From the NCBI RefSeq assembly GCF_003932785.1, contig NZ_RQYT01000009.1, positions 29,452-93,451 of the forward strand: a stretch of DNA of 64,000 nt. Direction: 5' to 3'. The first letter of the stretch is position 1. Every line of letters starts with the position of its first letter. Of this stretch, positions 44,783-54,533 are shown piece by piece. This DNA is from Arachnia propionica (lineage in GTDB: Bacteria; Actinomycetota; Actinomycetes; Propionibacteriales; Propionibacteriaceae). The notes beneath the pieces were generated by a model. The model did not search any database, was not told the origin of the DNA, and saw nothing but the letters and a program-made list of their open reading frames with translations. Both the position numbers and the translations under genes were made by a program.

Positions 44783-45712
44783 ATGATCACGACTGCACGG
44801 ACGAGGAGCACCGACGGCATCGATGGCAAGGATGCCGTGGGACTGTACCTCGACTCGATAGCCAAGACGCCCCTGCTCACCGCTGAGGAGGAGGTGGAGC
44901 TGTCGCGCCAGATCGAGGCGGGACTGTTCGCCTCCGAGATCCTCGACGGCAACGAGACGACCTCGGTGGACGCCACCCGGGAGGAACTCGAGGAACTCGT
45001 CGAGCTGGGCCAACGGGCCATGCAGCGGTTCATCCAGGCGAATCTCCGGCTCGTGGTCTCCGTGGCACGCAAGTACGGCCGCGCCCAGATGCCCCTGCTC
45101 GACCTGGTGCAGGAGGGCAACACCGGCCTGATCCGGGCGGTGGAGAAGTTCGACCACACCAAGGGGTTCAAGTTCTCCACCTACGCCACCTGGTGGGTGC
45201 GTCAGGCGATCTCCCGTGGCATCGCCCAGCAGGGCCGCATCGTGCGGCTCCCCGTCCACGTCGCCGAGCAGGTCAACCAGGTCTCGGCCGTGCGCCGCAA
45301 CCTGGAGCGCCAGCTCGGCCGCGACCCCGAGGTGCTGGAGATCGCCCAGGAGCTCGACCTCCCCGAGGACAAGGTCGTCGACTTGATCCGGTACTCCCGG
45401 GACCACGTCTCCCTCGACGCCCCCGTCGAGGCCGACGGCGACACGGCACTGGGCGACCTCATCGCCCGGGAGACCGCCCCGGGACCGGACGAGGTCGTCC
45501 TCGACGCGGTGGATCGAGCCCGCCTCGACGGCATGCTCGCCTCCCTCGACGATCGCTCGGCTGACGTGGTGCGTCGCCGCTACGGCCTCCTCGACGGCCG
45601 CCAGGCGAAGCTGGCCGACATCGGGCAGCACTGGGGGATCACCGCCGAGCGGGTCCGCCAGATCGAACGGCTCGCCCTCGCGAAGATGCGCGAGTTCCAG
45701 GCCGCAGCCTGA
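44783..45712 (+). CDS. sigB: SigB/HrdD-type group 2 sigma factor
   Basis: 309-aa sigma-70 lacking the long N-terminal extension of SigA. Region 1.2 (DAVGLYLDSIAKTPLLTAEEEVEL in blocks), region 2 ([37 protein letters not shown]) and region 4.2 (KLADIGQHWGITAERVRQIE) are complete, as in actinobacterial SigB, a non-essential stress-responsive sigma. The ATG at 44783 follows AAAGGCGG; an upstream GTG at 44753 would add ten residues. It is preceded by an ECF-type promoter and followed by a strong hairpin terminator. Confidence 0.92.
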   Translation: MITTARTRSTDGIDGKDAVGLYLDSIAKTPLLTAEEEVELSRQIEAGLFASEILDGNETTSVDATREELEELVELGQRAMQRFIQANLRLVVSVARKYGRAQMPLLDLVQEGNTGLIRAVEKFDHTKGFKFSTYATWWVRQAISRGIAQQGRIVRLPVHVAEQVNQVSAVRRNLERQLGRDPEVLEIAQELDLPEDKVVDLIRYSRDHVSLDAPVEADGDTALGDLIARETAPGPDEVVLDAVDRARLDGMLASLDDRSADVVRRRYGLLDGRQAKLADIGQHWGITAERVRQIERLALAKMREFQAAA

Positions 45713-45725
45713 CCCGACCAGCGCA

Positions 45726-45772
45726 GTGCCCCCCCCGGAACGGTTTCCCGGCCGTTCCGGGGGGGGGGGCAC
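45726..45772. terminator. Strong GC-rich bidirectional terminator
   Basis: An inverted repeat from GTGCC at 45726 to GGCAC at 45772: an arm containing eight Cs plus GGAACGG pairs with CCGTTCC plus a run of ten Gs, leaving a loop of about 8 nt. It fills the convergent gap between the SigB-type gene and tesB and can end both. The homopolymer runs are unequal, so one or two bases may be slipped or miscalled. Confidence 0.8.
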
Positions 45773-45782
45773 GTCATCCACC

Positions 45783-46622
45783 TCAGTCGATGATCCGGAT
45801 GAGTCCCTCCTGGGCGCAGGAGGCCACCAGCTCCCCGTTCTGGAACAGAGCGCCGCGGCAGAACCCCCTGGCTCCCGATGCGGACGGGGAGACCATGTCG
45901 TAGAGCAGCCACTCGTCACAACGGACAGGACGGTGGAACCACATGGCGTGGTCGATGGAGGCGGCCTGCATCGACGGGGAGAGGAACTCCACCTCGTGCT
46001 GCACCGTTGAGACGCTGAGGAGCAGCACATCGGTGAGGTAGGCGAGGATCGCCGTGTGCAGGTCGGGATCCTCGGGGAGGGGACCCTGAGTGCGGACCCA
46101 GGCCCGCATCACCCCACCCTCCGGGGTGGACCCGGGCGTGCCCGCGAGGCGCACGTCGAGGGCGTCCCACTCCGCCAACATCCGGATCGGCGCCCCGAAA
46201 CGTGCCTGCAACACCTCCCCCAGCGAGGGGCAGTCCTCGGGCCGGGGCACGTCGCGGGGCTGCTGGGCCGAGTGGGACAGTCCCGGCTCAGGCTCCTGGA
46301 ACGACGCGTTGAGGTCGAAGATGACGTTGTCGTGCTGCCGCGTGATGACCCGTCTGGCCGAGAAGGTCCGTCCGTCACGGACGTGTTCCACCTCGAAACG
46401 CAGGCTCTCCTCCCGGGAGCCCGGCCTGAGGAAGTAGCCGTGCAGGGAGTGGAGCCGACGGGCCCCGGGAACGGTGCGCATCGCGGCCACGAGGGTCTGG
46501 GCCATCACCTGGCCACCGAACAGACGTTGCCACTCGGTGTCAGGTTGGGGGCCGCGGTACTTGTCCGTTCCCACCTCGACGAGGTCGAACAGGCGGATCA
46601 GGTCTTCAGGAGTAGCTGGCAC
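45783..46622 (-). CDS. tesB: TesB-type acyl-CoA thioesterase II
   Basis: Double-hotdog thioesterase hydrolysing acyl-CoA to free acid and CoA, 279 aa. Signatures: RLFGGQVMAQTLVAA near residue 32, LHGYFLRPG near 60, and the second-hotdog motif IDHAMWFHRPVRCDEWLLY near 227, followed by the Gln of SCAQEGLIR, one of the catalytic residues of the family. The start is a GTG at 46622, 7 bp after the hrpA stop, so the pair could be one transcript. Confidence 0.92.
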   Translation of the reverse strand: MPATPEDLIRLFDLVEVGTDKYRGPQPDTEWQRLFGGQVMAQTLVAAMRTVPGARRLHSLHGYFLRPGSREESLRFEVEHVRDGRTFSARRVITRQHDNVIFDLNASFQEPEPGLSHSAQQPRDVPRPEDCPSLGEVLQARFGAPIRMLAEWDALDVRLAGTPGSTPEGGVMRAWVRTQGPLPEDPDLHTAILAYLTDVLLLSVSTVQHEVEFLSPSMQAASIDHAMWFHRPVRCDEWLLYDMVSPSASGARGFCRGALFQNGELVASCAQEGLIRIID

Positions 46623-46629
46623 CGGACCA

Positions 46630-49600
46630 TTATTGTCCCAACTGCCCCATCGCCTGAACGATGCGTTTCGCGGAGACGGGAACCGCGGTCCTCACGCCCT
46701 GGGCGAACAGGCTGACCCGGAACTCCTCGAGGAGGAAGGCGATCTCCTCCACCGCCTCGGGCAACGGGCCGGGGGGTTGTGCGTCGCACAGCTCGGCGTA
46801 GCGCTCCTCGAGCCGGGCGATCTCCGCCCGGTTGCGGGCCGCCAGCGAGGGGTTCTTCCCCAGGGAGCGCAGCCGCGCCTCGCAGGCCTCGATCCACACC
46901 GGGATCCGGTCGAACCACGGGTCCGGTGTGGCCGAGATGAAGCGGTTGAAGGTGAGGTTTCCCAACTGTTCCGTGATGTCCTCGGCGGTCTCGTCCCCGG
47001 CGGGACGGGCGGCGAGGAGACGCTCCACCCGGGCCTGGGCCGCCAACGCCCGCGCCGCCGTCGCGACGACCTGGGCGGTGGTCTCGGCCGTGTCGGCACG
47101 GACCTGCTCCGCGACGGCGCGGAACGTGGCCTCGTCGCGCACCGCCTCGGGGTCGGTCAACCGTCGGGTCAGCCGGTCGACGGCCTTGAGCCAGGCGTCC
47201 TCGAGCAGGGCGGGGACGGTGTCGTAGCTGCTGCCACCCAGGGCCAGCTTGTCGGCGTTGCCGAGGTGGGAGACCACCCACTTCAGCGGGGAGGGGTTGA
47301 CGAGCGTGATGAGGCGACGCAGCCCCATCGCGTGACTGCGTCGCGCCTTCTCCGCCGTGTCCGCGACCTGCACGCCGACGCTGGCGCCCTCGTCGACGAG
47401 GCACGGATGGCCGGTGACCCCGCCGCCGAGTTCCGCCGTCGTGGGGAGTGTGCCGAAGGTCCACCGGGTGGCCCCCGTGGCGGCGAGCCGCCCCGCCGAC
47501 CGGGTCAGCTTCCCCGCCACCTTCGCCGACAGCCGGACCTTGAGCGCCTCGAGATCCTCCCCGCGCGCGACTTCCCGACCACCGTCGACGACCACGAAGG
47601 TCGGGCGCAGGTGCGGGTCGAGGGCGGCCGGGTTCCAGTCGTCGGGGGCGATCCTCGTCCCGGTCAGGGCGAGCAGTGCCTCCGCCATCGCCCGGGCGAA
47701 GGGGACCTCCTCACCGACGCCACGCTCCTGAAGCCACGCCAGCGCGCGGCGCGCGTGGTCGGGGGCGGGGACGAACGACGTGCGGATCCGCTTCGGCAGG
47801 GACCTGATGAGGGCGACGGCCAGGTCCAGCCGGAGCCCGGGCACCTGCCAGGTGAACGGCGCCACGTCGAGCACCCCCAGCTGCTCCAACCGCACCTCGA
47901 TACTCACTCCGTCGGCCCCGGTGCCGGGATCGTAGACATAGGACACCGGCAGTTCGAGATCGCCCTGCCGCCAGCGGTCGGGGAAGTCCTGCACCCGGAC
48001 CTGACCCGGGTCGGTCATGAAGTCGGCGGGGGTCAGCCGCAGCGCCGCATCGGAGTCGAGGCCGCGCACGTACTTGTCGAACGTCGCCCCGGAGACCACC
48101 GTCCCCGGCAGGACCCGGTCGTAGAAGTCGTACAGGTCCTGATCCGAGATGAGCAGCTCGGGTCGCCGCATCCGATCCGCCAGTTCCTCCGCCTCCTGGT
48201 GGGCGAAGCGGTTCGCCACCACGACGGGGTTGCGGGTCTCCCACTGCCCCTCGACCAGCCCGGAGCGGATGAAGATCTCCCGGGCCTGTTCGGGATGACT
48301 CGCCGCGTAGTTGGTGCGGCGGCCGGAGACGATCGGCACCCCGAACAGGGACACGGTCTCCGAGGCCACCACCGTCGCGCTGCGCGGCGAGAAGGTGGGT
48401 TCACTGAGCGTGCGGGTCACCAGGTCACCGGCCGCCCGTTCGATCTGGGCGGCCGTCACGGGCGCGACGGTGCGGGCCCACAGCCGGGAGGTCTCGACCA
48501 GCTCGTGGGCCACGACCAGCGGCGGGGTGCTCCGGGCACAGGCCGAGCCCGGGGAGATCGCGAACCGCGCGCCCCGGCACCCCTGGTACTCGGTGAGGGG
48601 ACGCCTGCGGCCCTGGACCTTGGCCGGCGGGGGCAGCGCCAGCCCGATGTTGGACAGCATCCCGGTGAGCAGACAGTCGAGCACCACCTCGAACGGCGCG
48701 GTCCCGTCCTCCGGCAGCTCCAGCTCCCGGCAGACCTCGCGGAGCTGGGAGACCAGGTCCTCCCACTCCCGGAACCTCACGAAGTGGAGGAACTCCGCGC
48801 GACACAGCTTCCGGAAGGCGCTGCCCGAGAGCTTGCGTCGCTTCCCCCTGAGATACGTCCAGACGTTCATGAGGGCCTCGAAGTCGCCGCCGACGAGCCC
48901 CTTCGGCCCTTCCTTGGCGGGACGGGTCCCGGTGTGCACGGTGTGGCGACGCGGCTCGGCGGAGGCGGCCGGGGTGCCCGGTTCGGAAGCCGGGACGGTG
49001 AACCTGCGGTGCAGGTCGTCGGCGGCCTGCTGGTGCTCGGCCGGGCGCTCCCGGATGTCGGGCACCGTCAACCCGGCCACGAGCACCTGAACCTGGTGGA
49101 GGGCCCCCCGGCGGGAGGCCTCGATGAGCATCCGACCGAGCCGGGGATCCACCGGCATCCGGGCCAGCAGCCGCCCGATGCGGGTCAGGCGGACGTGCTC
49201 CCGGCGTCGGCGGGGATGGATCGCGCCCAGCTCCGTCAACACCCGCAGACCATCGCTGATCTGGGAGCCGACGGGAGCCTCGACGAAGGGGAAGCTCTCG
49301 ACGTCGCCCAACCCGGCCTGAGCCATCTGCAGGATGACGGTGGCGAGGTTGGTGCGGAGGATTTCCGGCTCCGTGAACTCGGGACGGGAGGCGAAGTCCT
49401 CCTCCGAGTACAGCCGGATCGCCACGCCGGGGCCGAGTCGTCCGCACCGGCCGGCCCGCTGATTCGCCGACGCCTGCGACACCGGCTCGATGGGCAGCCG
49501 CTGCACCTTGGTGCGGGCCGAGTAACGGGAGATCCTCGCCAGACCGACGTCGATGACGAACCGGATGCCCGGCACCGTGATCGAGGTCTCCGCCACGTTG

Positions 49601-50427
49601 GTGGCCAGCACCACGCGTCGCCCCTGGTGGGGTTGGAACACCCGCTGCTGATCGGCCACCGCCAGCCGGGCGTACAGCGGCACCGTCTCCCACCCCGGCA
49701 ACCGCAGGGCGTCGATGGCCTCGGCGGCGTCCCGGATCTCCCGCTCCCCCGACAGGAACACCAGCACGTCGCCGGTGCCCGTGGTGGCCGCGATCCCCCG
49801 GACGGTCTCGGCGATGGCGTCGACCTCGTCGCTGTCCTCGCCGATGGGTTCGTAGCGGATCTCGACCGGGTGGGTGCGCCCCGAGACCTCCACGACGGGG
49901 GCGTCCCCGAAGTGGGCGGCGAAACGGGCCGTGTCGATGGTGGCGGAGGTGACGATGACCCGAAGATCCGGGCGACGCTCCAGCAGCTGCTTCAGGTAGC
50001 CGAGCAGGAAGTCGATGTTGAGGCTGCGTTCGTGGGCCTCGTCGATGATGATCGTGTCGTAGCGGTTGAGGTCCCGGTCGTGGGACAGCTCGCTCAGCAG
50101 GACCCCGTCGGTCATCACCTTGATGCGGGTGGCCCGGCTGACCCGTCGGGTGAACCTCACCTGGTACCCCACGAACTCCCCCAGCTCCACACCGCACTCG
50201 TCCGCGATGCGGTGGGCGACGGTGCGGGCGGCGATCCGTCGGGGCTGGGTGTGGGCGATCCGTTCCCTGCCCGCCAGGAGGCAGATCTTCGGCAGCTGCG
50301 TGGTCTTGCCCGATCCGGTCTCCCCCGCCACGACGACCACCTGGTGGTCCCGGATCAACGACGCGATGCGCGGCGCCTCCGAGGAGATCGGAAGCGCCGC
50401 GTCGAAGGTCAGGCTCGGCTGACTCAC
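46630..50427 (-). CDS. hrpA: HrpA, DEAH-box ATP-dependent RNA helicase
   Basis: 1265-aa DEAH helicase. Motifs: Walker A VVAGETGSGKTTQLPKI (about 32-48), DEAHERSLNIDFLLGYL (II), SATID (III), ATNVAETSITVPG (V) and QRAGRCGRLGPGVAIRLYSEEDF (VI), then a winged-helix/OB region and the long C-terminal domain (DUF3418) typical of HrpA. HrpA acts on mRNA and ribosomes in other bacteria, including rescue of stalled ribosomes. The GTG at 50427 overlaps the universal stress protein stop (GTGA). A longer open frame upstream runs out of phase through that gene and is a shadow. Confidence 0.93.
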   Translation of the reverse strand: MSQPSLTFDAALPISSEAPRIASLIRDHQVVVVAGETGSGKTTQLPKICLLAGRERIAHTQPRRIAARTVAHRIADECGVELGEFVGYQVRFTRRVSRATRIKVMTDGVLLSELSHDRDLNRYDTIIIDEAHERSLNIDFLLGYLKQLLERRPDLRVIVTSATIDTARFAAHFGDAPVVEVSGRTHPVEIRYEPIGEDSDEVDAIAETVRGIAATTGTGDVLVFLSGEREIRDAAEAIDALRLPGWETVPLYARLAVADQQRVFQPHQGRRVVLATNVAETSITVPGIRFVIDVGLARISRYSARTKVQRLPIEPVSQASANQRAGRCGRLGPGVAIRLYSEEDFASRPEFTEPEILRTNLATVILQMAQAGLGDVESFPFVEAPVGSQISDGLRVLTELGAIHPRRRREHVRLTRIGRLLARMPVDPRLGRMLIEASRRGALHQVQVLVAGLTVPDIRERPAEHQQAADDLHRRFTVPASEPGTPAASAEPRRHTVHTGTRPAKEGPKGLVGGDFEALMNVWTYLRGKRRKLSGSAFRKLCRAEFLHFVRFREWEDLVSQLREVCRELELPEDGTAPFEVVLDCLLTGMLSNIGLALPPPAKVQGRRRPLTEYQGCRGARFAISPGSACARSTPPLVVAHELVETSRLWARTVAPVTAAQIERAAGDLVTRTLSEPTFSPRSATVVASETVSLFGVPIVSGRRTNYAASHPEQAREIFIRSGLVEGQWETRNPVVVANRFAHQEAEELADRMRRPELLISDQDLYDFYDRVLPGTVVSGATFDKYVRGLDSDAALRLTPADFMTDPGQVRVQDFPDRWRQGDLELPVSYVYDPGTGADGVSIEVRLEQLGVLDVAPFTWQVPGLRLDLAVALIRSLPKRIRTSFVPAPDHARRALAWLQERGVGEEVPFARAMAEALLALTGTRIAPDDWNPAALDPHLRPTFVVVDGGREVARGEDLEALKVRLSAKVAGKLTRSAGRLAATGATRWTFGTLPTTAELGGGVTGHPCLVDEGASVGVQVADTAEKARRSHAMGLRRLITLVNPSPLKWVVSHLGNADKLALGGSSYDTVPALLEDAWLKAVDRLTRRLTDPEAVRDEATFRAVAEQVRADTAETTAQVVATAARALAAQARVERLLAARPAGDETAEDITEQLGNLTFNRFISATPDPWFDRIPVWIEACEARLRSLGKNPSLAARNRAEIARLEERYAELCDAQPPGPLPEAVEEIAFLLEEFRVSLFAQGVRTAVPVSAKRIVQAMGQLGQ

Positions 50428-51302
50428 TTCCCGTGCGTGATGTGCAGGGGGCAGAGGGCGTGGGCCATCAGACCACGCAGCAGACCGCCCAGCCCGAAGC
50501 CGGGGATGGTCTCCTCGCCCGTGCCGAGCACCAGGACGTCGTAGTTCTCGGAGCGGGTGACGAGTTCGTTGATGGGGGTGGCGGCCACCACGACCACCTC
50601 GTACTCGACGTCCGGGTATGCCTTCGCCTGCTCCGCCGCCATCGCCTCGATGCCGCCACGGGTGAACCGGAGGTGCTCCTCGAGGTCGGCCGGCCCCAGT
50701 TTCGGCCCGAACAACCCGATGGGGGGCTGCAGGGCGTGGACGATCTCCAAGCGGGATCCCCAAAGGGCCGCCTCCTCGAAGCCGGCGATCAGGGTGGAGC
50801 GGTTGCCCGGGCTGGTGTTGAGCCCGACACCGATGAGCTTCTTGTGGCCGACGTCCTGGGGGTGGGCGGCCGCGGAGATGACCAGCACCGGGCAGGACGA
50901 GCTGGCCACCACGGAGACGCTGGTGGAGCCGACGAACATCCGCTCCAGACCGGACACGGAGCGGCGACCCACGATGATGAGATCGGCCACCTCGGACAGC
51001 CGGCCGAGCACACCGCCGGGCGACCCGAGCACGACCTCCGTGCGGATCCGTTCGTCCGTGAGGCCGCACTCCTTCGCGATCCCCGCGGCGACCTCGTTCG
51101 CGCTGGCGCCGGCGTTCTGCAGGACCTCGGGGTCGTAGACCACGCCCCACGCCCCGGCGAGCATCGCGTCATCGACGGCGTGCACCAGCAGCAACTCACC
51201 GCCGATGGCGGCCGCGTACGAGGCGCCGTACTTGACCGCGCGCAGTCCGTCCTCACTGCCGTCGACCCCGACGACGATCAGCCTCGGCTTGTTCTCAGTC
51301 AT
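50424..51302 (-). CDS. Universal stress protein, two tandem UspA domains
   Basis: 292-aa protein with two Usp domains (about 8-145 and 155-285). The first has the ATP-type motif GSPGGVLGRLSEVADLIIVGRRSVSGLERMFVGSTSVSVV in outline (G-2x-G-9x-G-S/T). The second ends GLGGLLRGLMAHALCPLHITHGK, with a looser version, so the domains may differ in nucleotide binding. The ATG at 51302 follows GAGGGAG. It precedes hrpA with a 4-bp overlap, suggesting linked control of stress response and RNA helicase. TACAGT at 51406-51411 (minus) is a possible -10. Confidence 0.88.
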   Translation of the reverse strand: MTENKPRLIVVGVDGSEDGLRAVKYGASYAAAIGGELLLVHAVDDAMLAGAWGVVYDPEVLQNAGASANEVAAGIAKECGLTDERIRTEVVLGSPGGVLGRLSEVADLIIVGRRSVSGLERMFVGSTSVSVVASSSCPVLVISAAAHPQDVGHKKLIGVGLNTSPGNRSTLIAGFEEAALWGSRLEIVHALQPPIGLFGPKLGPADLEEHLRFTRGGIEAMAAEQAKAYPDVEYEVVVVAATPINELVTRSENYDVLVLGTGEETIPGFGLGGLLRGLMAHALCPLHITHGK

Positions 51303-51442
51303 CTTGCTCTCCCTCGACGATTCCGGACCGGGACCCCGTTGGCCCGTGGCTCCCGAGCAGCGGGACACGCCTGCGGTGTTCCGTGCTCTCATCCGTCATG
51401 TGAGAACTGTAGCCCGACGGCGGGTGATGTGGGGCACGCGGA

Positions 51443-52300
51443 TCAGAGCGCGGGCGGGTAGGTGGTGTGTCCGCCGAGCTTCTGGGCGAGTTCGTTGTCG
51501 ATGCCGTCGGCGACCTGGGAGATCGACTCCAGCGCCTGCCGCAGGTGGGCGGGCACGAAGGGCTGCGCCGGCACGGACACCTGGGCGAACACCCGATCCC
51601 GGTGCAGCGCGAACCGGCAGTAGCGGGATTCGACGTTGAGGTCGTTGAGGACCTCGCAGGCCCGGGACCGGCCGCTCACGTCGTGCACGAGGGGCGCGAA
51701 GAGGACCAGTTCCCTGAAGTCGGGGGTGGAACGACAGAACACGACCGTGGAGCCGACCCGGATCGCGACGTCCCCCTGCGCGTTGCGCAGCGCGGGTTGG
51801 CCGAACATGCCTGTCAGTTCCTCGTCGACGATGGCGTCCAGCTGCGCCTGGTTCGCGGGCATCACGATCCCGAACTGACCAGGGGTGGGCGGCAGGGGGG
51901 TGCTCTCCTGCGGCTTGAGGATCTCGGCGAGCTGATCCGGCTCCAGGAAGATCGGGTGCAGCACCCCGACGATGTCGGACATCGCGCTGGTGGTCAGCTG
52001 GGCGAGCTCGGCGAGATTGTCCTGGTCCCGGCTGGTGACCCAGCTGGCCCCGTCGGGTTCCCACCCGGCCTCCTCGAGCCTCGACGAGTCCACGTTGACC
52101 AGCCTCGCCCGGATCACCCCGCCTGCGTCGGCCGAGAATCGGACGGCCGGGGAGTCGATGGGGTTCTCCCCTCCCGCGACGGAGATGGTCAGGTCCTCGC
52201 TGGCGTCCATGACGGACAGCACCTCGGTCAGGCGCTCGGTGAAGTCCACCCATGCCTGCCGGGTGGTCTCGTCCAGATCGAAGTCCTCGATGTCAGCCAC
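51443..52300 (-). CDS. YbjN-fold protein (T3SS/YbjN chaperone-like)
   Basis: 285-aa acidic soluble protein with two YbjN-like halves, for example EEAGWEPDGASWVTSRDQDN near residue 80 and SRACEVLNDLNVESRYCRFALHRDRVFAQVSVPA near 225 in blocks; the latter follows the YbjN pattern of a strand-rich domain that resembles type III secretion chaperones. No catalytic residues are seen. The GTG at 52300 follows a strong AAGGAGG. Function unknown; family proteins are thought to bind peptides or affect motility and stress in other bacteria. Confidence 0.75.
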   Translation of the reverse strand: MADIEDFDLDETTRQAWVDFTERLTEVLSVMDASEDLTISVAGGENPIDSPAVRFSADAGGVIRARLVNVDSSRLEEAGWEPDGASWVTSRDQDNLAELAQLTTSAMSDIVGVLHPIFLEPDQLAEILKPQESTPLPPTPGQFGIVMPANQAQLDAIVDEELTGMFGQPALRNAQGDVAIRVGSTVVFCRSTPDFRELVLFAPLVHDVSGRSRACEVLNDLNVESRYCRFALHRDRVFAQVSVPAQPFVPAHLRQALESISQVADGIDNELAQKLGGHTTYPPAL

Positions 52301-52377
52301 GGTGCGAACCTCCTTGGGGGTCAACCTAGCAGAGCACCGAGGGCACGCAAGGCAAAAGCCCTTCCCCACCGGGGGCA

Positions 52378-52383
52378 TAACCT
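52378..52383 (+). promoter_or_regulatory. -10 box TAACCT, leaderless AEC transporter start
   Basis: TAACCT fits TANNNT and ends 6 bases before the GTG at 52390, which has no ribosome site. Transcription would begin at or next to the start codon. No good -35 is visible. Confidence 0.4.
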
Positions 52384-52389
52384 GTTCTC

Positions 52390-53310
52390 GTGCTCGCCGT
52401 GCTGACCGGTTTCTCGACGATCCTCGTGGCCGTCGCGGTCGGCCATGCCCTGGGGGGCCTCAAGGCCTTCCCGAAGGAGGCCGTCAGCACCGTCGCCGCC
52501 CTCGCCTTCTACGTCGCCACGCCGGCGAAGATGTTCCAGGTCGCCTCCAGGGCCGACCCCTCGGCCCTGTTCAGCTCCTACCTGCTGGCCTTCCTCGGCG
52601 CCTCGTTGCTCACCGTTGCGGTGTCGGTGGTCGTGGGCTGGCGGCTCAGCACCGAGCGGAAGGTGATGACGGCCATGGGTGCCGCCTACACCAACACCGC
52701 GAACCTGGGACTCCCCATCGCCCACCACGTCCTGGGGGACGCGGCGTGGGTGGCCCCGCTCTTCCTGGTCCAGGTGATGTTCCTCCAGCCCTTGGCGCTG
52801 CTGCTCATGGATGCCGTCCGGGCGCGAGGCGACTCGCGTCGGCTGGGGGTCGGCGCCCTCGCCCGCCTGGTGCTGTCCAATCCCGTGACCCTCGGCACGA
52901 TGCTCGGTTTCCTCGTCGGTTGGTCCCGGGTGCAGCTGCCGGCCTTCATCTCCGCGCCGATCGACCTGCTGGCGGAGATGTCGATCCCGCTCATGCTCAT
53001 CGCCTTCGGTCTGGGGCTGCGCGCCTCCGGGCTGCCCCGACGCCTCACGTCCCGAGCCGTCGTGATGGTGGCCGCCAAGTGCCTGCTCATGCCCGCCGCG
53101 GCGTGGACGATCGCGACGCTGGCGGGAATGGGTCCCGAGCAGGTGCGGGCAGCGACGGTGCTGTCCGCCCTGCCGACGGCGCAGGTGGTGCTCGTCCATG
53201 CGATCCGCTACGACGTGGAGGTCCCACTCATCCAACAGGTGTCCGTGGCGACGACGGTACTCAGCATGCCCGTCATCGCGGTGGGTGCGCTGCTCACCCC
53301 GTGCGGATAG
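52390..53310 (+). CDS. AEC-family (auxin efflux carrier type) transporter
   Basis: 306-aa polytopic protein with about nine or ten membrane spans. AEC hallmarks are TANLGLPIAHHVLGD in the first half (family NxGxxGxP-type motif) and IPLMLIAFGLGL in the second half, after which spans repeat the fold. Substrates in this family are usually organic acids such as malate; none can be assigned here. GTG start, probably leaderless. It is divergent from the YbjN-type gene and 29 bp upstream of corA. Confidence 0.88.
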   Translation: MLAVLTGFSTILVAVAVGHALGGLKAFPKEAVSTVAALAFYVATPAKMFQVASRADPSALFSSYLLAFLGASLLTVAVSVVVGWRLSTERKVMTAMGAAYTNTANLGLPIAHHVLGDAAWVAPLFLVQVMFLQPLALLLMDAVRARGDSRRLGVGALARLVLSNPVTLGTMLGFLVGWSRVQLPAFISAPIDLLAEMSIPLMLIAFGLGLRASGLPRRLTSRAVVMVAAKCLLMPAAAWTIATLAGMGPEQVRAATVLSALPTAQVVLVHAIRYDVEVPLIQQVSVATTVLSMPVIAVGALLTPCG

Positions 53311-53339
53311 TCTCCAGGATGACCCGACCAGGAGGTGAC

Positions 53340-54458
53340 ATGTCCCGCAATCCGTTCCGCCCCTTCATCCGTCGCAACGCCGAGGCACCCGAGCCCCTGG
53401 ACCTGCCGTCGCCCCCGGAACCGGACCTGACGGGACGCAACTCCCTGGTCAACGCCCGGCTCTACGTCCGGGGCCGCTGCGTCGCCACGGCCGCCACCCT
53501 CGAGGAGGCGTTCTCCCTGATGGCGGATCATCCCGAGGCCTTCGCCTGGTTCGGCCTGTACCGGCCCGGCAAGGACGAGATGACGCGTCTCGCGCAGGAG
53601 TTCCGGCTCAACCCCCTGGCGGTCGAGGACACCATCGTCGCCCATCAGCGTCCGAAGCTGGAACGCTACGAGGACACCCTGTTCATGGTCCTGAGGGCCG
53701 CCCACTACGACGACGGCAACGAGCAGGTGCTCTTCGGCGAGGTGCACGCCTTCACCGGGGAGCGGTTCATCGTGACCGTCCGCCACTCCGAGTCCCCGGA
53801 CCTGACTCGGCTCCGCAACGACCTCGAGGCCCATCCCCAGCGCCTGGAGAAGGGCTCACCCATGGTGCTGCTGCGACTCCTCGACATCATCGTCGACGAC
53901 TACGAGCCGGTGGTGCGGGGGCTGGAGAACGACGTGGACGAGATCGAGACCGAGGTGTTCAGCGGCCATGCCCAGGCGAGCCGGCGCATCCACCAGCTCT
54001 CCCGCGAGGTCATCGAGTTCCAGCGGGCGCTGCGGCCGCTCCGGCAGATCATCGACACGTTGCGCACGGACCGGGCCTTCACCGGTCTCGGGGTGCGGCG
54101 GCTGCAGGAACTGCGGGACATCGAGGATCACGCGATCGCCCTCAACGAGCGCACCGATTCGATGCGCGACAACCTCCAGTCGATCCTGCAGGTCAACCAG
54201 GCCCTGCAGACCCAACGGCAGAACGAGGAGATGGCGGCGATGACGCAGGCCGCGCTGCAGCAGGGCGAGACGTCCAGGCGGATCGCGGCCTGGGCGGGTG
54301 TGCTGTTCGTCCCCTCCCTCATCACGGGCACCTACGGGATGAACTTCCAGCACATGCCGGAGCTCGGATGGATCTGGGGCTACCCCTTCGCCCTGCTGCT
54401 GATGCTGGTCTCGGGTCTCATCATGTACCTGCTGTTCAGGTCCCGTGGCTGGTTGTGA
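53340..54458 (+). CDS. corA: CorA-type divalent metal (magnesium/cobalt) transporter
   Basis: 372-aa CorA. A large cytoplasmic N-terminal domain with long helices (about 1-300), then two C-terminal membrane spans; the pore signature YGMNFQHMPELGW lies between them near residue 335. PLAVEDTIVAHQRPKLERYEDTLFMVLRAAH (blocks near 96-125) is a typical CorA stretch. The ATG at 53340 follows GGAGGTG. The tail is the expected short, basic SRGWL. Confidence 0.94.
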   Translation: MSRNPFRPFIRRNAEAPEPLDLPSPPEPDLTGRNSLVNARLYVRGRCVATAATLEEAFSLMADHPEAFAWFGLYRPGKDEMTRLAQEFRLNPLAVEDTIVAHQRPKLERYEDTLFMVLRAAHYDDGNEQVLFGEVHAFTGERFIVTVRHSESPDLTRLRNDLEAHPQRLEKGSPMVLLRLLDIIVDDYEPVVRGLENDVDEIETEVFSGHAQASRRIHQLSREVIEFQRALRPLRQIIDTLRTDRAFTGLGVRRLQELRDIEDHAIALNERTDSMRDNLQSILQVNQALQTQRQNEEMAAMTQAALQQGETSRRIAAWAGVLFVPSLITGTYGMNFQHMPELGWIWGYPFALLLMLVSGLIMYLLFRSRGWL

Positions 54459-54477
54459 AGCCGGGTCAGCTCGCCCT

Positions 54478-54507
54478 TTGGAAGCCGGGGTGAGGGTGAC
54501 CTAAGCT
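54478..54507 (+). promoter_or_regulatory. Candidate promoter of the DedA-like gene
   Basis: TTGGAA (54478-54483), 18-bp spacer, TAAGCT (54502-54507). GGGGTC (54508-54513) and GACCCC (54528-54533) could pair just before the ATG if the transcript begins early enough. Confidence 0.4.
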
Positions 54508-54533
54508 GGGGTCTCCCCGATCGAGAGGACCCC

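Noticed and set aside
46474..50544. A 1356-codon open frame on the plus strand opposite hrpA
   Set aside because: Its sequence is Arg/Gly/Asp/His-rich as expected from the complement of high-GC codons, with no domain; hrpA on the other strand has all helicase motifs.
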